Assembly: GCF_010731895.1 (NCBI RefSeq)
Contig: NZ_AP022596.1
Span: 5,518,001 to 5,582,000, forward strand
Length of the DNA: 64,000 bases
Direction of reading: 5' to 3'
DNA from: Mycolicibacterium helvum
Lineage (GTDB): Bacteria > Actinomycetota > Actinomycetes > Mycobacteriales > Mycobacteriaceae
Positions 43,387 to 52,222 of the stretch are shown piece by piece. The position numbers and the translations under genes are program-made. Within the stretch, counting starts at the first letter, position 1; every line of letters begins with the position of its first letter. Below the pieces are notes generated by a model. That model was not told the origin of the DNA. It saw only the letters and a list, made by a program, of their open reading frames with translations, and ran no database searches.

Positions 43387-44271
43387 TCAGTTCTGGCGGG
43401 GCAACAACTCGTCGATGAAACGGTCGATGAACTCGTCTGCGGGCGTCTCGCCGAGCGGGCGGATGACGAACTTACTCAGCCCCGCGGCGATCAGACCGTC
43501 GAGCTGGGCGTGCAATTGCTGCCAGCCGCCGGCCACGAGGTCAGCCGGATCCGCGTCGGGCCGTCGAGCGCGGACACCGGCGACAACGGCGTCGGGCAAG
43601 CCGCCATCGGCGACGGCAAGGCTGAGGCCGAAGTGGTCCGGTTCGATGACTCGGCCGGCCTCGGCAGCGGCGAGCTCGATGCTCTCCCGGGCGACGCGGG
43701 CCTCGCCGGGGGTGAGGAAGCTCCCCAGCCAGCCGTCGGCGAGGCGCCCGACCCGACGGAAGGCCGCCGGCGCCGACCCGCCGAGCCAGATGTCGACGGG
43801 CGTGGGCGGGCGGATGCCCAGCGATGCGGCGGTGAGCGCAAAGAACCGGCCGGCGAAGGTCACCTCGTCACCGGTCAGCAGCGCGCGCACCACTTCCACC
43901 GCCTCGTCGAACACCACGGCGCGCTGGCCGTCGGGAACCGGAAACAGATTCCATTCCGCCTCCGACGCCGGGCGCAGCCCGAACGCGGGCAGCACCCGTT
44001 TGGGCCCGAGCGCGGCCAGCGATGCCAGGGTCTTGGCGACCAGAACCGGGTTGCGGCCCGGCAGCACCGCCACCGACGTGCCGACTTTGAGGCGCTCGGT
44101 GCGGCCCAACGTGTAAGCCATGCCCGCGAACGGGTCGACGGCCGGGGTGTAGACCAGTTCCGAAAACCAGAGTGAGTCGACGCCTGCGGACTCCAGCCGG
44201 TCGACCACGTGCGGGAGCTCGGCAACACTGCTCCCGAAGCTGATACCGAACCGGATCTTCACGTCGCTCAC
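43387..44271 (-). CDS. LLM class F420-dependent oxidoreductase
   Basis: 294 residues from GTG 44271. Luciferase-like (beta/alpha)8 features: VDRLESAGVDSLWFSELVYT, SVAVLPGRNPVLVAKTLASL, RVLPAFGLRP and VDIWLGGSAPAAFRRVGR. The group uses cofactor F420 in mycobacteria; the substrate is not known. The gene is divergent from the deacetylase, 121 bases away. Confidence 0.87.
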   Translation of the reverse strand: MSDVKIRFGISFGSSVAELPHVVDRLESAGVDSLWFSELVYTPAVDPFAGMAYTLGRTERLKVGTSVAVLPGRNPVLVAKTLASLAALGPKRVLPAFGLRPASEAEWNLFPVPDGQRAVVFDEAVEVVRALLTGDEVTFAGRFFALTAASLGIRPPTPVDIWLGGSAPAAFRRVGRLADGWLGSFLTPGEARVARESIELAAAEAGRVIEPDHFGLSLAVADGGLPDAVVAGVRARRPDADPADLVAGGWQQLHAQLDGLIAAGLSKFVIRPLGETPADEFIDRFIDELLPRQN

Positions 44272-44392
44272 CCCGCCACGGTAACCCTGCCGGATATCAC
44301 GACACAGCCACGGATGTGCGCGGTTTCCGAGGTCGCGAACCTTAATCTATCCGTGTGACGGATGTTACGGATGTGGTTTCTGGGACCTGCAA

Positions 44393-45220
44393 GTGCCCGA
44401 GGTAACCCGGCGCCAATTCGTCATCGGGCTGCTGGCTTCGGCCAGCCTCGTCGGGACATCGAGTGCGATCGCAATGTCACAGACCAACTCACCGGCGGCG
44501 GCCACCAAGGCTTCCCTGCCGCCGGTCGATGCGGCGCCGTTGCTGCCCCCACCGCCACCGGCGGCCCGGGTCGCCTTGCCGGGCGGCGCTGAGCTGACCA
44601 AGCTGCCCGGAAAAGGCGACCTACTGGCCATCACCGTCGACGACGGGGTGAACTCCGAAGTGGTGCGGCTCTACACCCAGCTGGCCAAGGACACCGGAAT
44701 CCGGCTGACGTACTTCGTCAACGGGGTCTACGACTCCTGGCGCGACAACGCCGCCCTATTACGGCCGTTGGTGGACTCCGGCCAGATCCAGCTCGGCAAC
44801 CACACCTGGTCGCATCCCGACCTGACCACGCTGCCCAAGGATCAGATCGCCGATCAGTTACGGCGCAACGACCAGTTCCTACGCGCCACGTTCGGCGCCG
44901 ACGCCACACCGTATTTCCGGCCGCCCTACGGCAGCCACAACGACGACGTCGATTCCGTCGCCGCCGATCTGGGGTACCGGGTTCCGACGCTGTGGTCGGG
45001 GTCGCTGGCCGACTCGACGCTGGTGACCGAGGACTACATCGTCAAGATGGCCGACCAGTACTTCATCCAGCAGAACATCGTTATCGGCCACCTCAACCAC
45101 CTGCCGGTCACTCACGTCTACCCCGCGCTGGTGGACATCATCCGGTCACGCAATCTGCGCACGGTCACACTCAACGACGTTTTCCTGCAGCCGGAGATAC
45201 CGCACGTCACGTCGGCCTAG
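44393..45220 (+). CDS. Exported polysaccharide deacetylase
   Basis: 275 residues from GTG 44393. A twin-arginine-like signal (VTRRQFVIGLLASASLVG) then a Pro-rich linker (LLPPPPPAAR) and a NodB domain: LAITVDDGVNSEVVRLY with the catalytic Asp pair, LGNHTWSHPDLTTL with metal-binding His, RPPYGSHNDDVDSV, and the last motif VIGHLNHLPVTHVYPA. The metal triad D-H-H is complete. It removes N- or O-acetyl groups from a cell-wall or exogenous glycan. Ends at a tandem repeat. Confidence 0.9.
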   Translation: MPEVTRRQFVIGLLASASLVGTSSAIAMSQTNSPAAATKASLPPVDAAPLLPPPPPAARVALPGGAELTKLPGKGDLLAITVDDGVNSEVVRLYTQLAKDTGIRLTYFVNGVYDSWRDNAALLRPLVDSGQIQLGNHTWSHPDLTTLPKDQIADQLRRNDQFLRATFGADATPYFRPPYGSHNDDVDSVAADLGYRVPTLWSGSLADSTLVTEDYIVKMADQYFIQQNIVIGHLNHLPVTHVYPALVDIIRSRNLRTVTLNDVFLQPEIPHVTSA

Positions 45221-45323
45221 CTTCCCCGAGTCGCTTCGCTCCTGCCCGCCGGCCTAGCTTCCCCGAGTCGCTTCGCTCCTGCCCGCCGGCCTAGCTTCCC
45301 CGAGTCGCTTCGCTCCTGCCCGC
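45213..45323. repeat. Three tandem copies of a 37-bp repeat
   Basis: The unit begins CGGCCTAGCTTCCCCGAGTC, and copies start at 45213, 45250 and 45287, identical as far as I can read. The first copy overlaps the last codon and stop of the deacetylase gene; the third ends 20 bases before the SRPBCC start. Within each unit GAGTCGCTTCGCTC is a partial inverted repeat. It is an in-frame-neutral copy-number variable site between two genes; no spacers, so not CRISPR. Confidence 0.95.
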
Positions 45324-45342
45324 CGGATCTAGGATCGCGCTC

Positions 45343-45798
45343 ATGGAAGGCTCCGTCACCGTGCACATGGCTGCACCGGCAGACAAGATCTGGAATCTCA
45401 TCTCCGACGTCACCAAGACCGGCGAGTTCTCGCCAGAGGTGTTCGAGTCCGAATGGCTTGGCGGTGCCAGCGGACCGGCGCTGGGGGCAAAGTTCCGCGG
45501 GCACGTGCGCCGCAACGAGATCGGTCCGGTGTACTGGACCACCTGCCGTGTCACCGCGTGCGAGCCGGGACGCGAATTCGGGTTCGCCGTCCTGGCCGGT
45601 GACCGTGCACTCAACAACTGGCACTACCGTCTTGATCCGAGTGGCGACGGGACCGACGTGACGGAATCGTTCCGGCTCGACAAGTCCGCGCCAATGCGGG
45701 TGTTCTGGTTGTTCGGCGGGTATCTGCGCGGCCGGCGAAACCGGCGAGACATGCGCACGACGCTGGAACGAATCAAGAAAGTTGTTGAGAACGACTGA
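45343..45798 (+). CDS. SRPBCC family (START/Bet v1-like) protein
   Basis: 151 residues from ATG 45343. The START-like fold begins GSVTVHMAAPADKIWNLISD and shows the beta-strand order AKFRGHVRRNEIGPVYWTTC, EFGFAVLAGDRALNNWHYRL, VTESFRLDKSAPMRVFWL. These bind lipids, polyketides or other hydrophobic ligands. The preceding 37-bp repeat may influence its expression. Confidence 0.87.
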   Translation: MEGSVTVHMAAPADKIWNLISDVTKTGEFSPEVFESEWLGGASGPALGAKFRGHVRRNEIGPVYWTTCRVTACEPGREFGFAVLAGDRALNNWHYRLDPSGDGTDVTESFRLDKSAPMRVFWLFGGYLRGRRNRRDMRTTLERIKKVVEND

Positions 45799-45839
45799 AT
45801 CTCGGCCGCGGTCGCCGACCGGTTTGATAGAACCGGTGC

Positions 45840-46343
45840 ATGGGTCGATGGTCACGCGAAGAAATTGAGACAGCGTTCGAAGAACACAAGCAGGTCGTCG
45901 TCGGGATCGGTGAGAGCTGGGACTGGTCCCGGTTCGCCGACCAGTTCACCGAGGACGCCACCTACGTCGAGCACTCCTACGGGACGTTCCAGGGACGCGA
46001 AGCGATCCGCAACTGGATCGTCGGCACCATGAACACTTTCCCGGGCACCGAGATGCCGTTCTTCCCCGCGACCTGGCATTCCATCGATGTCGACAAAGGC
46101 TGGGTGATCTGCGAATTCCAGAACCGGATGCGCGATCCCGGCGATGGCAGCATCCACGAGGAGCCCAACCTGTCGGTGCTCAAGTATGCAGGCGACGGGC
46201 TGTGGAGTTACGAGGAAGACGCCTACAACCCGATGAACTTCATGCCGATGGTGCGCGGCTACATCGAGGCGTCGAAACGACTGGGAACCATCTCCGATGA
46301 TGCGGTGACGTTCGCCAAGAACATGGGCTGGGATCTGGCCTGA
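45840..46343 (+). CDS. SnoaL/NTF2-like protein
   Basis: 167 residues from ATG 45840. NTF2-fold signs: ESWDWSRFADQFTEDATYV, GTFQGREAIRNWIVGTM and HSIDVDKGWVICEFQNRM. A polyketide-cyclase-like or small isomerase role is possible but no catalytic residues stand out. It follows the SRPBCC gene by 41 bases and ends 11 bases from a convergent gene. Confidence 0.83.
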   Translation: MGRWSREEIETAFEEHKQVVVGIGESWDWSRFADQFTEDATYVEHSYGTFQGREAIRNWIVGTMNTFPGTEMPFFPATWHSIDVDKGWVICEFQNRMRDPGDGSIHEEPNLSVLKYAGDGLWSYEEDAYNPMNFMPMVRGYIEASKRLGTISDDAVTFAKNMGWDLA

Positions 46344-46354
46344 GCCGGCAAGTC

Positions 46355-47425
46355 TCACTCACCGGGATGTTTGAGTCCCGCACCGCATAGCGGGATCACA
46401 ACGTCGTTGTTGGCCAGCAGCTCGCGCACGAGCGGCCAGCCCGGCCCCGTTCGGCTCGCGGCACCGGCCGCCGCGGCGTAACAGGCTGCTGCCGTGGGCT
46501 CCACGAAAAGGCCCTCGCTGTGTGCCAGCACCCGGCGCCCGGCGATCACAGCGTCGTCGTCGACGGCGACGAACGTGCCCCCGGAATCCCGCACGGCGGC
46601 CAGGATCTGATCGGCGCGCGGCGGTGCGGTGATCGCGATACCTTCGGCAACGGTCGGCGCTGTGACGTAGGCGTTGTCGTCCAGGTCGTGCCATGCCGCG
46701 GCCAGCGGTGCGCAGCCGGCCGCCTGGACTGCCAGTAGTGCCGGCAGCCGGTCGGCCAGCCCGGCGGCCACCAGCTCGCTGAACGCCAAATAGCAGCCCA
46801 GCAGCAGCGTCCCGTTGCCGACCGGGACCAGAACCGCCGAGGGCAGGCTGTTCCCGCTCTGACGCCAGATCTCGTAGCCGTAGGCCTTCACGCCGTGCAT
46901 GAAGTACGGGTGATAGACGTGGCTGGCGTAGAACACCCCGGGACGATCGGCGATCTGCGCGGCGGCCTCTGCGGCGTCGGCGCGGCTGCCAGGGACCAGG
47001 GTTAGCTCGGCTCCGTGTGCCCGGATCTGCGCGAGTTTCTCCGGTGAGGTCGACGCCGGCACCAGCACCTCGCAGTCGATGCCGGCCCTGGCGAAATATG
47101 CGGCCGCCGCGGTCCCGGCATTGCCACTGCTGTCGACCACGGCCTTGCCGACCCCAAGGTGTGCGGCCAGCGAGGCCAGCACCGCTGCGCCGCGATCTTT
47201 GAAAGACAATGTCGGACTGAAGAATTCCAGCTTGAACCGAGCCCCTGCCAACGTCAGAGACGGCACGACCGGGGTGTTCCCCTCGCCCAGGGTGATCGAC
47301 GAGTCGACGACCGGCTGCCATGCCGCGCTGACGTCGAACAACCCGCCGCAGGGGCAGCGCCACGCCAGCTCGGCGACACCGAATTCGCTTCTGCACGAGC
47401 GACATACCAGCGGTGGCAAGTTCAT
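46355..47425 (-). CDS. Threonine-synthase-like PLP enzyme
   Basis: 356 residues from ATG 47425. An N-terminal zinc ribbon (CRSCRSEFG, WRCPCGGL) and a fold type II PLP domain with the Lys in TLSFKDRGAAVLASL, SSGNAGTAAAAYFARAG and the final LCGAGLKHPG. This is typical of threonine synthase or related lyases. As mycobacteria also have a standard thrC, this is probably a paralogue with another substrate. Confidence 0.87.
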   Translation of the reverse strand: MNLPPLVCRSCRSEFGVAELAWRCPCGGLFDVSAAWQPVVDSSITLGEGNTPVVPSLTLAGARFKLEFFSPTLSFKDRGAAVLASLAAHLGVGKAVVDSSGNAGTAAAAYFARAGIDCEVLVPASTSPEKLAQIRAHGAELTLVPGSRADAAEAAAQIADRPGVFYASHVYHPYFMHGVKAYGYEIWRQSGNSLPSAVLVPVGNGTLLLGCYLAFSELVAAGLADRLPALLAVQAAGCAPLAAAWHDLDDNAYVTAPTVAEGIAITAPPRADQILAAVRDSGGTFVAVDDDAVIAGRRVLAHSEGLFVEPTAAACYAAAAGAASRTGPGWPLVRELLANNDVVIPLCGAGLKHPGE

Positions 47426-47543
47426 GGCTCAATGCCTTTGCGCTCGTCGATCACGGACATGACCAGGGTGACAGATAGGACGCCGAGCTTGCCTGAATTC
47501 GGAAACGATCCCGACCGCGGCCGACGGACTCTACTGTTTCGAC

Positions 47544-48818
47544 ATGGGCATCGCCACGCGAGTCAACGGTCAGGCGCCTCCCGAGATGGCACTGGCGGAC
47601 ATCAATCTGGGCACCTTCGAGTTCTGGATGCTCGACGATACGCTGCGCGACGGCGCATTCGCGACCTTGCGTCGCGAGGCACCGATCACGTTCTTCGAGG
47701 AGGTCGAGCTGGAGGGAGTGCCGCACGGCGAGGGCCACTGGGCGTTGACGAAGCTCGACGACGTCTTCTACGCCAGCCGTCACCCCGAGATCTTCAGCTC
47801 CTACCCCAACATCACCATCGGCGATCAGGTCCCCGAGGTTGCCGAGTATTTCGGCTCCATGATCGCCCTGGACGATCCGAGACACTCCCGCCTGCGCAAC
47901 ATCGTCCGCAGCGCGTTCACCCCCAAGGTGGTGGCCCGCACCGAGGTGTCGGTGCGCGACCGTGCCGAGCAACTGGTGTCGGCGATGCTCGCCAACCATC
48001 CCGACGGCAACGCCGACCTGGTCTCCGAACTGTCCGGGCCGCTGCCACTGCAGGTGATCTGCGACATGATGGGCATTCCAGACGACGACCACGACCGGAT
48101 TTTCGGATGGACCAACATCATCCTTGGCTTCGGCGACCCCGATCTGACCACCGATTTCAACGAGTTTCTCACGGTGGCGTTGGACATCGGTGCCTACGCG
48201 ACGGCGCTGGCCGAGGACCGCAGAACCAATCCTCGCGACGACCTGACCACTGCGCTGGTGGCAGCCGAAGTCGACGGCGAGCGGCTGACATCCGCCGAGA
48301 TCGCCTCGTTCTTCATCTTGCTGGCCGTTGCCGGTAACGAGACCACCCGCAACGCGATCAGCCACGGTGTTCTGGCCCTGACCCGCTATCCCGAACAGCG
48401 CCGTATCTGGTGGAACGATTTCGAGGCCGTCACTGACACCGCGGTCGAGGAGATGGTGCGGTGGGCGTCGCCGGTGATCTACATGCGCCGCACCGTCACT
48501 CGCGACATCGAGCTGTCCGGGGTCAAGATGACCGAGGGCGACAAGGTCACCATGTGGTACGCGTCGGCCAATCGCGACGAGGACAAGTTCACCAACCCGT
48601 GGCTCTTCGATGTGACCCGCACACCGAACCACCATGTCGGATTCGGCGGCGGCGGTGCGCACTTCTGCCTGGGCGCCAACCTGGCCCGTCGCGAGATCGC
48701 CCTGGTGTTCTCCGAACTGCACCGCCGCATACCGGACATCGAGGTGACCGAGGAGCCGGCCATGCTGCTCTCGGCGTTCATTCACGGGATCAAGCGGCTG
48801 CCGGTCACCTGGGCCTAG
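47544..48818 (+). CDS. cyp124: Cytochrome P450 CYP124-type methyl-branched lipid omega-hydroxylase
   Basis: 424 residues from ATG 47544. From memory it follows M. tuberculosis CYP124A1 over its length: IATRVNGQAPPEM, RDGAFATLRREAPITF, GHWALTKLDDVFYASRHP, EYFGSMIALDDPRHSRLRNI, AVAGNETTRNAISHGVLALT, the ExxR helix EEMVRWASPV and GFGGGGAHFCLGANLARREI. The enzyme hydroxylates the omega end of methyl-branched fatty chains and can oxidise the cholestenone side chain. No KstR box seen upstream here. Confidence 0.94.
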   Translation: MGIATRVNGQAPPEMALADINLGTFEFWMLDDTLRDGAFATLRREAPITFFEEVELEGVPHGEGHWALTKLDDVFYASRHPEIFSSYPNITIGDQVPEVAEYFGSMIALDDPRHSRLRNIVRSAFTPKVVARTEVSVRDRAEQLVSAMLANHPDGNADLVSELSGPLPLQVICDMMGIPDDDHDRIFGWTNIILGFGDPDLTTDFNEFLTVALDIGAYATALAEDRRTNPRDDLTTALVAAEVDGERLTSAEIASFFILLAVAGNETTRNAISHGVLALTRYPEQRRIWWNDFEAVTDTAVEEMVRWASPVIYMRRTVTRDIELSGVKMTEGDKVTMWYASANRDEDKFTNPWLFDVTRTPNHHVGFGGGGAHFCLGANLARREIALVFSELHRRIPDIEVTEEPAMLLSAFIHGIKRLPVTWA

Positions 48819-48865
48819 GCGGGGGTTGTGGCGCTAGCGGTGCCGCACTCGTAGCGTTGGTGGGC

Positions 48866-50176
48866 ATGAAACAACGGCTGCACTGGCTAGCGATGCACGG
48901 AATGGTTCGCGCGGTCGCCAATTTCGCGGCGCGCCGCGGTGATCCACAAGCCCGAATGGTGGCCGACCCGGCGGTACGGGTTGACCCGGTCGCCTTCTAT
49001 ACCGAGCTGCGGCCACAGGGACCGATGATCCGTACTCGCGTGGGCTACCTGACCGTCGACCACGCCGTGGCCCACGAGTTGCTGCGCTCCGATGATTTTC
49101 GGGTCATCGTGCTCGGCGCCAACCTGCCCGCGCCGGTGCGCTGGCTGGAGCGGCACACCCGCGACGATCTCCTGCACCCGCTTCGCCCGCCCTCGTTGCT
49201 GGCGGTCGAGCCACCTGAGCACACCCGATATCGCAAGACCGTCTCGTCGGTGTTCACCAGTCGTGCGGTGGCCGCGCTGCGCGATCGGGTCGAGGACACC
49301 GCCGGGGAGCTGCTCGACGGGCTGGCCGCCGGTCCTGGCGTCGTCGACATCGTCGAGCGGTACTGCGCGCAGCTGCCGGTCGCGGTGATCGGCGACATCC
49401 TCGGTGTGCCGGACGCCGACCGGCCGCGCATTCTGGAGTTCGGTGAGCTCGCGGCTCCAAGCCTCGACGTCGGCCTGTCCTGGCCGCAATACCAGCGCGT
49501 GCAGCACGGCCTGGCCGGGTTCAACCGGTGGTTGTCGGCGCATCTGCGTCACTTGCGCGAGCACCCCGGCGAGGACCTGATGAGCCAGTTGATCGCGGCG
49601 TCCGAGGACGGCGCGCAGCTGAGCGAAGTGGAGTTGGAGGGCGTCGCGGGCCTGGTGCTCGCCGCAGGATTCGAGACCACCGTGAACTTGCTGGGCAACG
49701 GAATTCGGCTGTTGCTGAACTCCCCTGACCAGCTTGACCGGCTCGTGGCCGATCCCTCGCTATGGCCCAACGCTGTCGAGGAGATCCTGCGGCTGGAGTC
49801 CCCGGTGCAGCTCTCAGCCCGGGTGGCGCTCACCGACACCGAGGTGGCCGGAACGACGGTGAAGGCCGGCGAGATGGTGGTGATCTATCTGGCCGCCGCC
49901 AACCGCGATCCCGCTGTGTTCGACGATCCGCATCGCTTCGACGTGGGACGACCCAATGCCGGTAAGCACCTTGCCTTTTCCGGCGGCAGGCATTTCTGCC
50001 TGGGCGCGGCGCTGGCGCGGGCCGAGGGTGAGGTCGGCCTGCGCAGGTTCTTCACGCATTTTCCCGAGGTGCAGCTGGCCGGGCTCGGCAGCCGCCGCGA
50101 TACCCGAGTGTTGCGCGGTTGGGCCGAGCTGCCGGTCAGCCTCCGCTCGGCCGGGCTCATTACTTCGCGAGATTGA
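48866..50176 (+). CDS. cyp140: Cytochrome P450 CYP140-type
   Basis: 436 residues from ATG 48866 (MKQRLHWLAMHGMVRAVAN). It agrees with the recalled CYP140A1 (Rv1880c) sequence: RGDPQARMVADPAVR, YLTVDHAVAHELLRSDDFRV, LLAVEPPEHTRYRKTVSSVF, LAAGFETTVNLLGNGIRLLL, EEILRLESPVQLSARV and GGRHFCLGAALARAEGEVGL. Its substrate is not known to me. It starts 47 bases after cyp124 on the same strand and may share its transcript. A large hairpin ends it. Confidence 0.94.
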   Translation: MKQRLHWLAMHGMVRAVANFAARRGDPQARMVADPAVRVDPVAFYTELRPQGPMIRTRVGYLTVDHAVAHELLRSDDFRVIVLGANLPAPVRWLERHTRDDLLHPLRPPSLLAVEPPEHTRYRKTVSSVFTSRAVAALRDRVEDTAGELLDGLAAGPGVVDIVERYCAQLPVAVIGDILGVPDADRPRILEFGELAAPSLDVGLSWPQYQRVQHGLAGFNRWLSAHLRHLREHPGEDLMSQLIAASEDGAQLSEVELEGVAGLVLAAGFETTVNLLGNGIRLLLNSPDQLDRLVADPSLWPNAVEEILRLESPVQLSARVALTDTEVAGTTVKAGEMVVIYLAAANRDPAVFDDPHRFDVGRPNAGKHLAFSGGRHFCLGAALARAEGEVGLRRFFTHFPEVQLAGLGSRRDTRVLRGWAELPVSLRSAGLITSRD

Positions 50177-50224
50177 ACCCACGCAGACCCGTACTCGTAC
50201 TTCTGCTGCGTGGGTTCAATCTCG
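50168..50224. terminator. Long perfect hairpin terminator
   Basis: CGAGATTGAACCCACGCAG pairs over 19 bases with CTGCGTGGGTTCAATCTCG; the loop is 19 bases. The left arm contains the cyp140 stop codon, and the convergent gene ends five bases later. Likely a bidirectional terminator. Confidence 0.85.
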
Positions 50225-50228
50225 GCGG

Positions 50229-50591
50229 TTACTTCGCCTGATGCTCGACTTCAGGATCGAGCTCGTCGGCGTGTGACCACTTCTCGTCGAGCTCGCCGCG
50301 CTGTTCGGCTGCCACGCTGCGGTGCTGGGCGGCGTTCTCCTCCAGGCGCGCAGCTTCGGCGGCCTTGGCCTCTGCTTCGGCTTGTGCGGCACGGGCTTTG
50401 GCTGCGGTTTCGTCGGCAAGTGCCTCCCGGCGCTGTACCTTGACATTTTCCAAGCGGACTTCCTCGCGGATCTCGCCTGCCTGCGCCCTTCGGCGGCTGA
50501 CCTGGCGATTACGTCCAACCCAGACCAGCGCCGCGATGACGATCAGCGCGGCGATCACGGCGATGACAATCCACACAGTGTTCGTGGCCAT
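50229..50591 (-). CDS. Membrane-anchored coiled-coil protein
   Basis: 120 residues from ATG 50591; a start four codons upstream is possible but GGAGCCGAGG fits the shorter one. One N-terminal helix (VWIVIAVIAALIVIAALVWV) is followed by an all-Ala/Glu/Arg heptad coiled coil to the end. No known domain; a small stress or envelope protein by appearance. Confidence 0.65.
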   Translation of the reverse strand: MATNTVWIVIAVIAALIVIAALVWVGRNRQVSRRRAQAGEIREEVRLENVKVQRREALADETAAKARAAQAEAEAKAAEAARLEENAAQHRSVAAEQRGELDEKWSHADELDPEVEHQAK

Positions 50592-50632
50592 CCTCGGCTC
50601 CATTCATTGAGCGGGCCGCTGATGCGGCGCCG

Positions 50633-51772
50633 TCAATTAGCGGCGTTCCCGTCCTGGCCATGCGTCAAACCGTTCAACGCTGTCAACATGCCCGCTGCCG
50701 CGCGCGGCCAGGTGAAGGTTTCGGCCCGCCGCCGCGCGCAGAACCTGCGTTGCTGCTCGGGGCGATCCATGAGACCGGTGACGGCCTCCGCAATGGCGTG
50801 CGGATCATTGTCGGCACATGCGCCACTATCGGATGTCAGGATCTCGGTCAGCGCGGAGGTACGGGACACGACAGCCGGAGTTCCGCACGCCAACGCCTCC
50901 AGAGCCGCCAGGCCGAAGGTTTCGTGCGGGCCCGGCGCCAGCGCGACATCGGCGGTGGCCAATAGTGTCGCAACCGCAGTGCGGGATTCGATGAACCCGG
51001 TGAAGTCCACCGGTAACCGCGCAGCCTGCCGTTGCAGCCGGGGCCGCATCGGTCCGTCGCCGGCGATGACCAAACGGGCATCGACACCCGAATCAAGCAG
51101 GGCGGCAAGGGCATCGACGCTACGGTCGGCCCGCTTCTCCACCGACAACCGACCGCAATGGACCAGCAGTAGCTGGCCGGGAGCGGCCCAGCGATTACGG
51201 GTCAACGGGCAGAACCGGTCGGGATGAAACATGTCGAGGTCGACGCCCAACGGCACCGTCATCACATTTCGGGCACCGATTCGGTCGAACTCTTCGCGGG
51301 CGAAACTCGTGGTACACAGCACCGTGTCGTAGTTGGCTGCGGTCCGGCGATTGGCCATGTCCGCGATCCGACGCGCCAGCCGCTTGGGCATGATCTGGCC
51401 GGTCAGCCGGTCCAGACGTTCATGGGAGATCATCACCGTCGTGACACCGTGCCGCGCTCCCCATCGGCCCAGGGATCGCAGGGTGAACCGGTCAGACACT
51501 TCGACCGCGTCGGGTGCCAGCTCCTCCAGCAGGGTGGTCACCGGAGCGGGCATGACCGCGCGGTATCCCCCGGTGAACGGAATCTGCTTGGCAGGAACGG
51601 TTATTCGGGTGACGCCGCCGGGAAGCTCGGTGTAGGAAGCAACCGATCCCGGGACGATCAGAAAGACCTCATGTCCGGCGGCGCAGTATTCGGCGCCGAG
51701 CCGATCGACGGCGGTACGCAGACCACCTGACCGGGGGCCGTAGAAGTTCGCGACTTGCGCGACCCTGATCAT
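50633..51772 (-). CDS. Glycosyltransferase family 4
   Basis: 379 residues from ATG 51772. GT-B fold with the N-terminal YGPRSGGLRTAVDRLGAEYC, the donor-binding region LVHCGRLSVEKRADRSVDAL, LVIAGDGPMRPRLQRQAARL and the E-x7-E motif HETFGLAALEALACGTPAVV. Similar to alpha-mannosyl/glucosyltransferases of lipid or wall glycans; the exact acceptor is unknown. Cytoplasmic face of membrane. Confidence 0.88.
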   Translation of the reverse strand: MIRVAQVANFYGPRSGGLRTAVDRLGAEYCAAGHEVFLIVPGSVASYTELPGGVTRITVPAKQIPFTGGYRAVMPAPVTTLLEELAPDAVEVSDRFTLRSLGRWGARHGVTTVMISHERLDRLTGQIMPKRLARRIADMANRRTAANYDTVLCTTSFAREEFDRIGARNVMTVPLGVDLDMFHPDRFCPLTRNRWAAPGQLLLVHCGRLSVEKRADRSVDALAALLDSGVDARLVIAGDGPMRPRLQRQAARLPVDFTGFIESRTAVATLLATADVALAPGPHETFGLAALEALACGTPAVVSRTSALTEILTSDSGACADNDPHAIAEAVTGLMDRPEQQRRFCARRRAETFTWPRAAAGMLTALNGLTHGQDGNAAN

Positions 51773-51871
51773 GGCCGTATCTGAACCCGTTGCGGTGTGC
51801 GCATGGCTACGTCCGCCCTTCGGTGTCCTGAACACGCGGTGAACAGCCACAATTGGACTACCGTTGATCCC

Positions 51872-52222
51872 GTGCAGATTTCCGGTGCGTTCCAGGCGGC
51901 CGCACGCGCAGTCAACCGCGGTGCCACCGCCCTGATCGCCTCACCGCGGTGGGGCCGCATCGTGGGGCTGGGGCTGACCACAATTCGGTACACCGGCCGG
52001 CGCAGTGGGCGCACGGTCGAGCTGCCGGTCGGGTATCGCCGCAAGGGCGGGGACATCCTGATCGGGGTGGCCATGCCCGACGGCAAGAAATGGTGGCGGA
52101 ACTTCACCGGTGATGGCGCCCCGCTCTCCATCCTGTTGGCCGGCGCCGAGCAACCCGGCCACGCCGTCGCCACCAGGGACGCCCGCGGCCGCGTGACGGT
52201 GACCGTGTCCCTGGACCGCTAG
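51872..52222 (+). CDS. F420/nitroreductase-type (DDN-like) small protein
   Basis: 116 residues from GTG 51872. The segment IVGLGLTTIRYTGRRSGRTV then ELPVGYRRKGGDILIGVA and WWRNFTGDGAP is the split-barrel pattern of mycobacterial deazaflavin-dependent nitroreductase-like proteins. The group binds F420 or lipids. An alternative start 75 bases upstream exists. It overlaps the end of the convergent dienelactone hydrolase by four bases. Confidence 0.75.
   Translation: MQISGAFQAAARAVNRGATALIASPRWGRIVGLGLTTIRYTGRRSGRTVELPVGYRRKGGDILIGVAMPDGKKWWRNFTGDGAPLSILLAGAEQPGHAVATRDARGRVTVTVSLDR

Noticed and set aside
45213..45323. 37-bp repeats as a CRISPR array
   Set aside because: Copies touch each other with no spacers and no cas genes are near.
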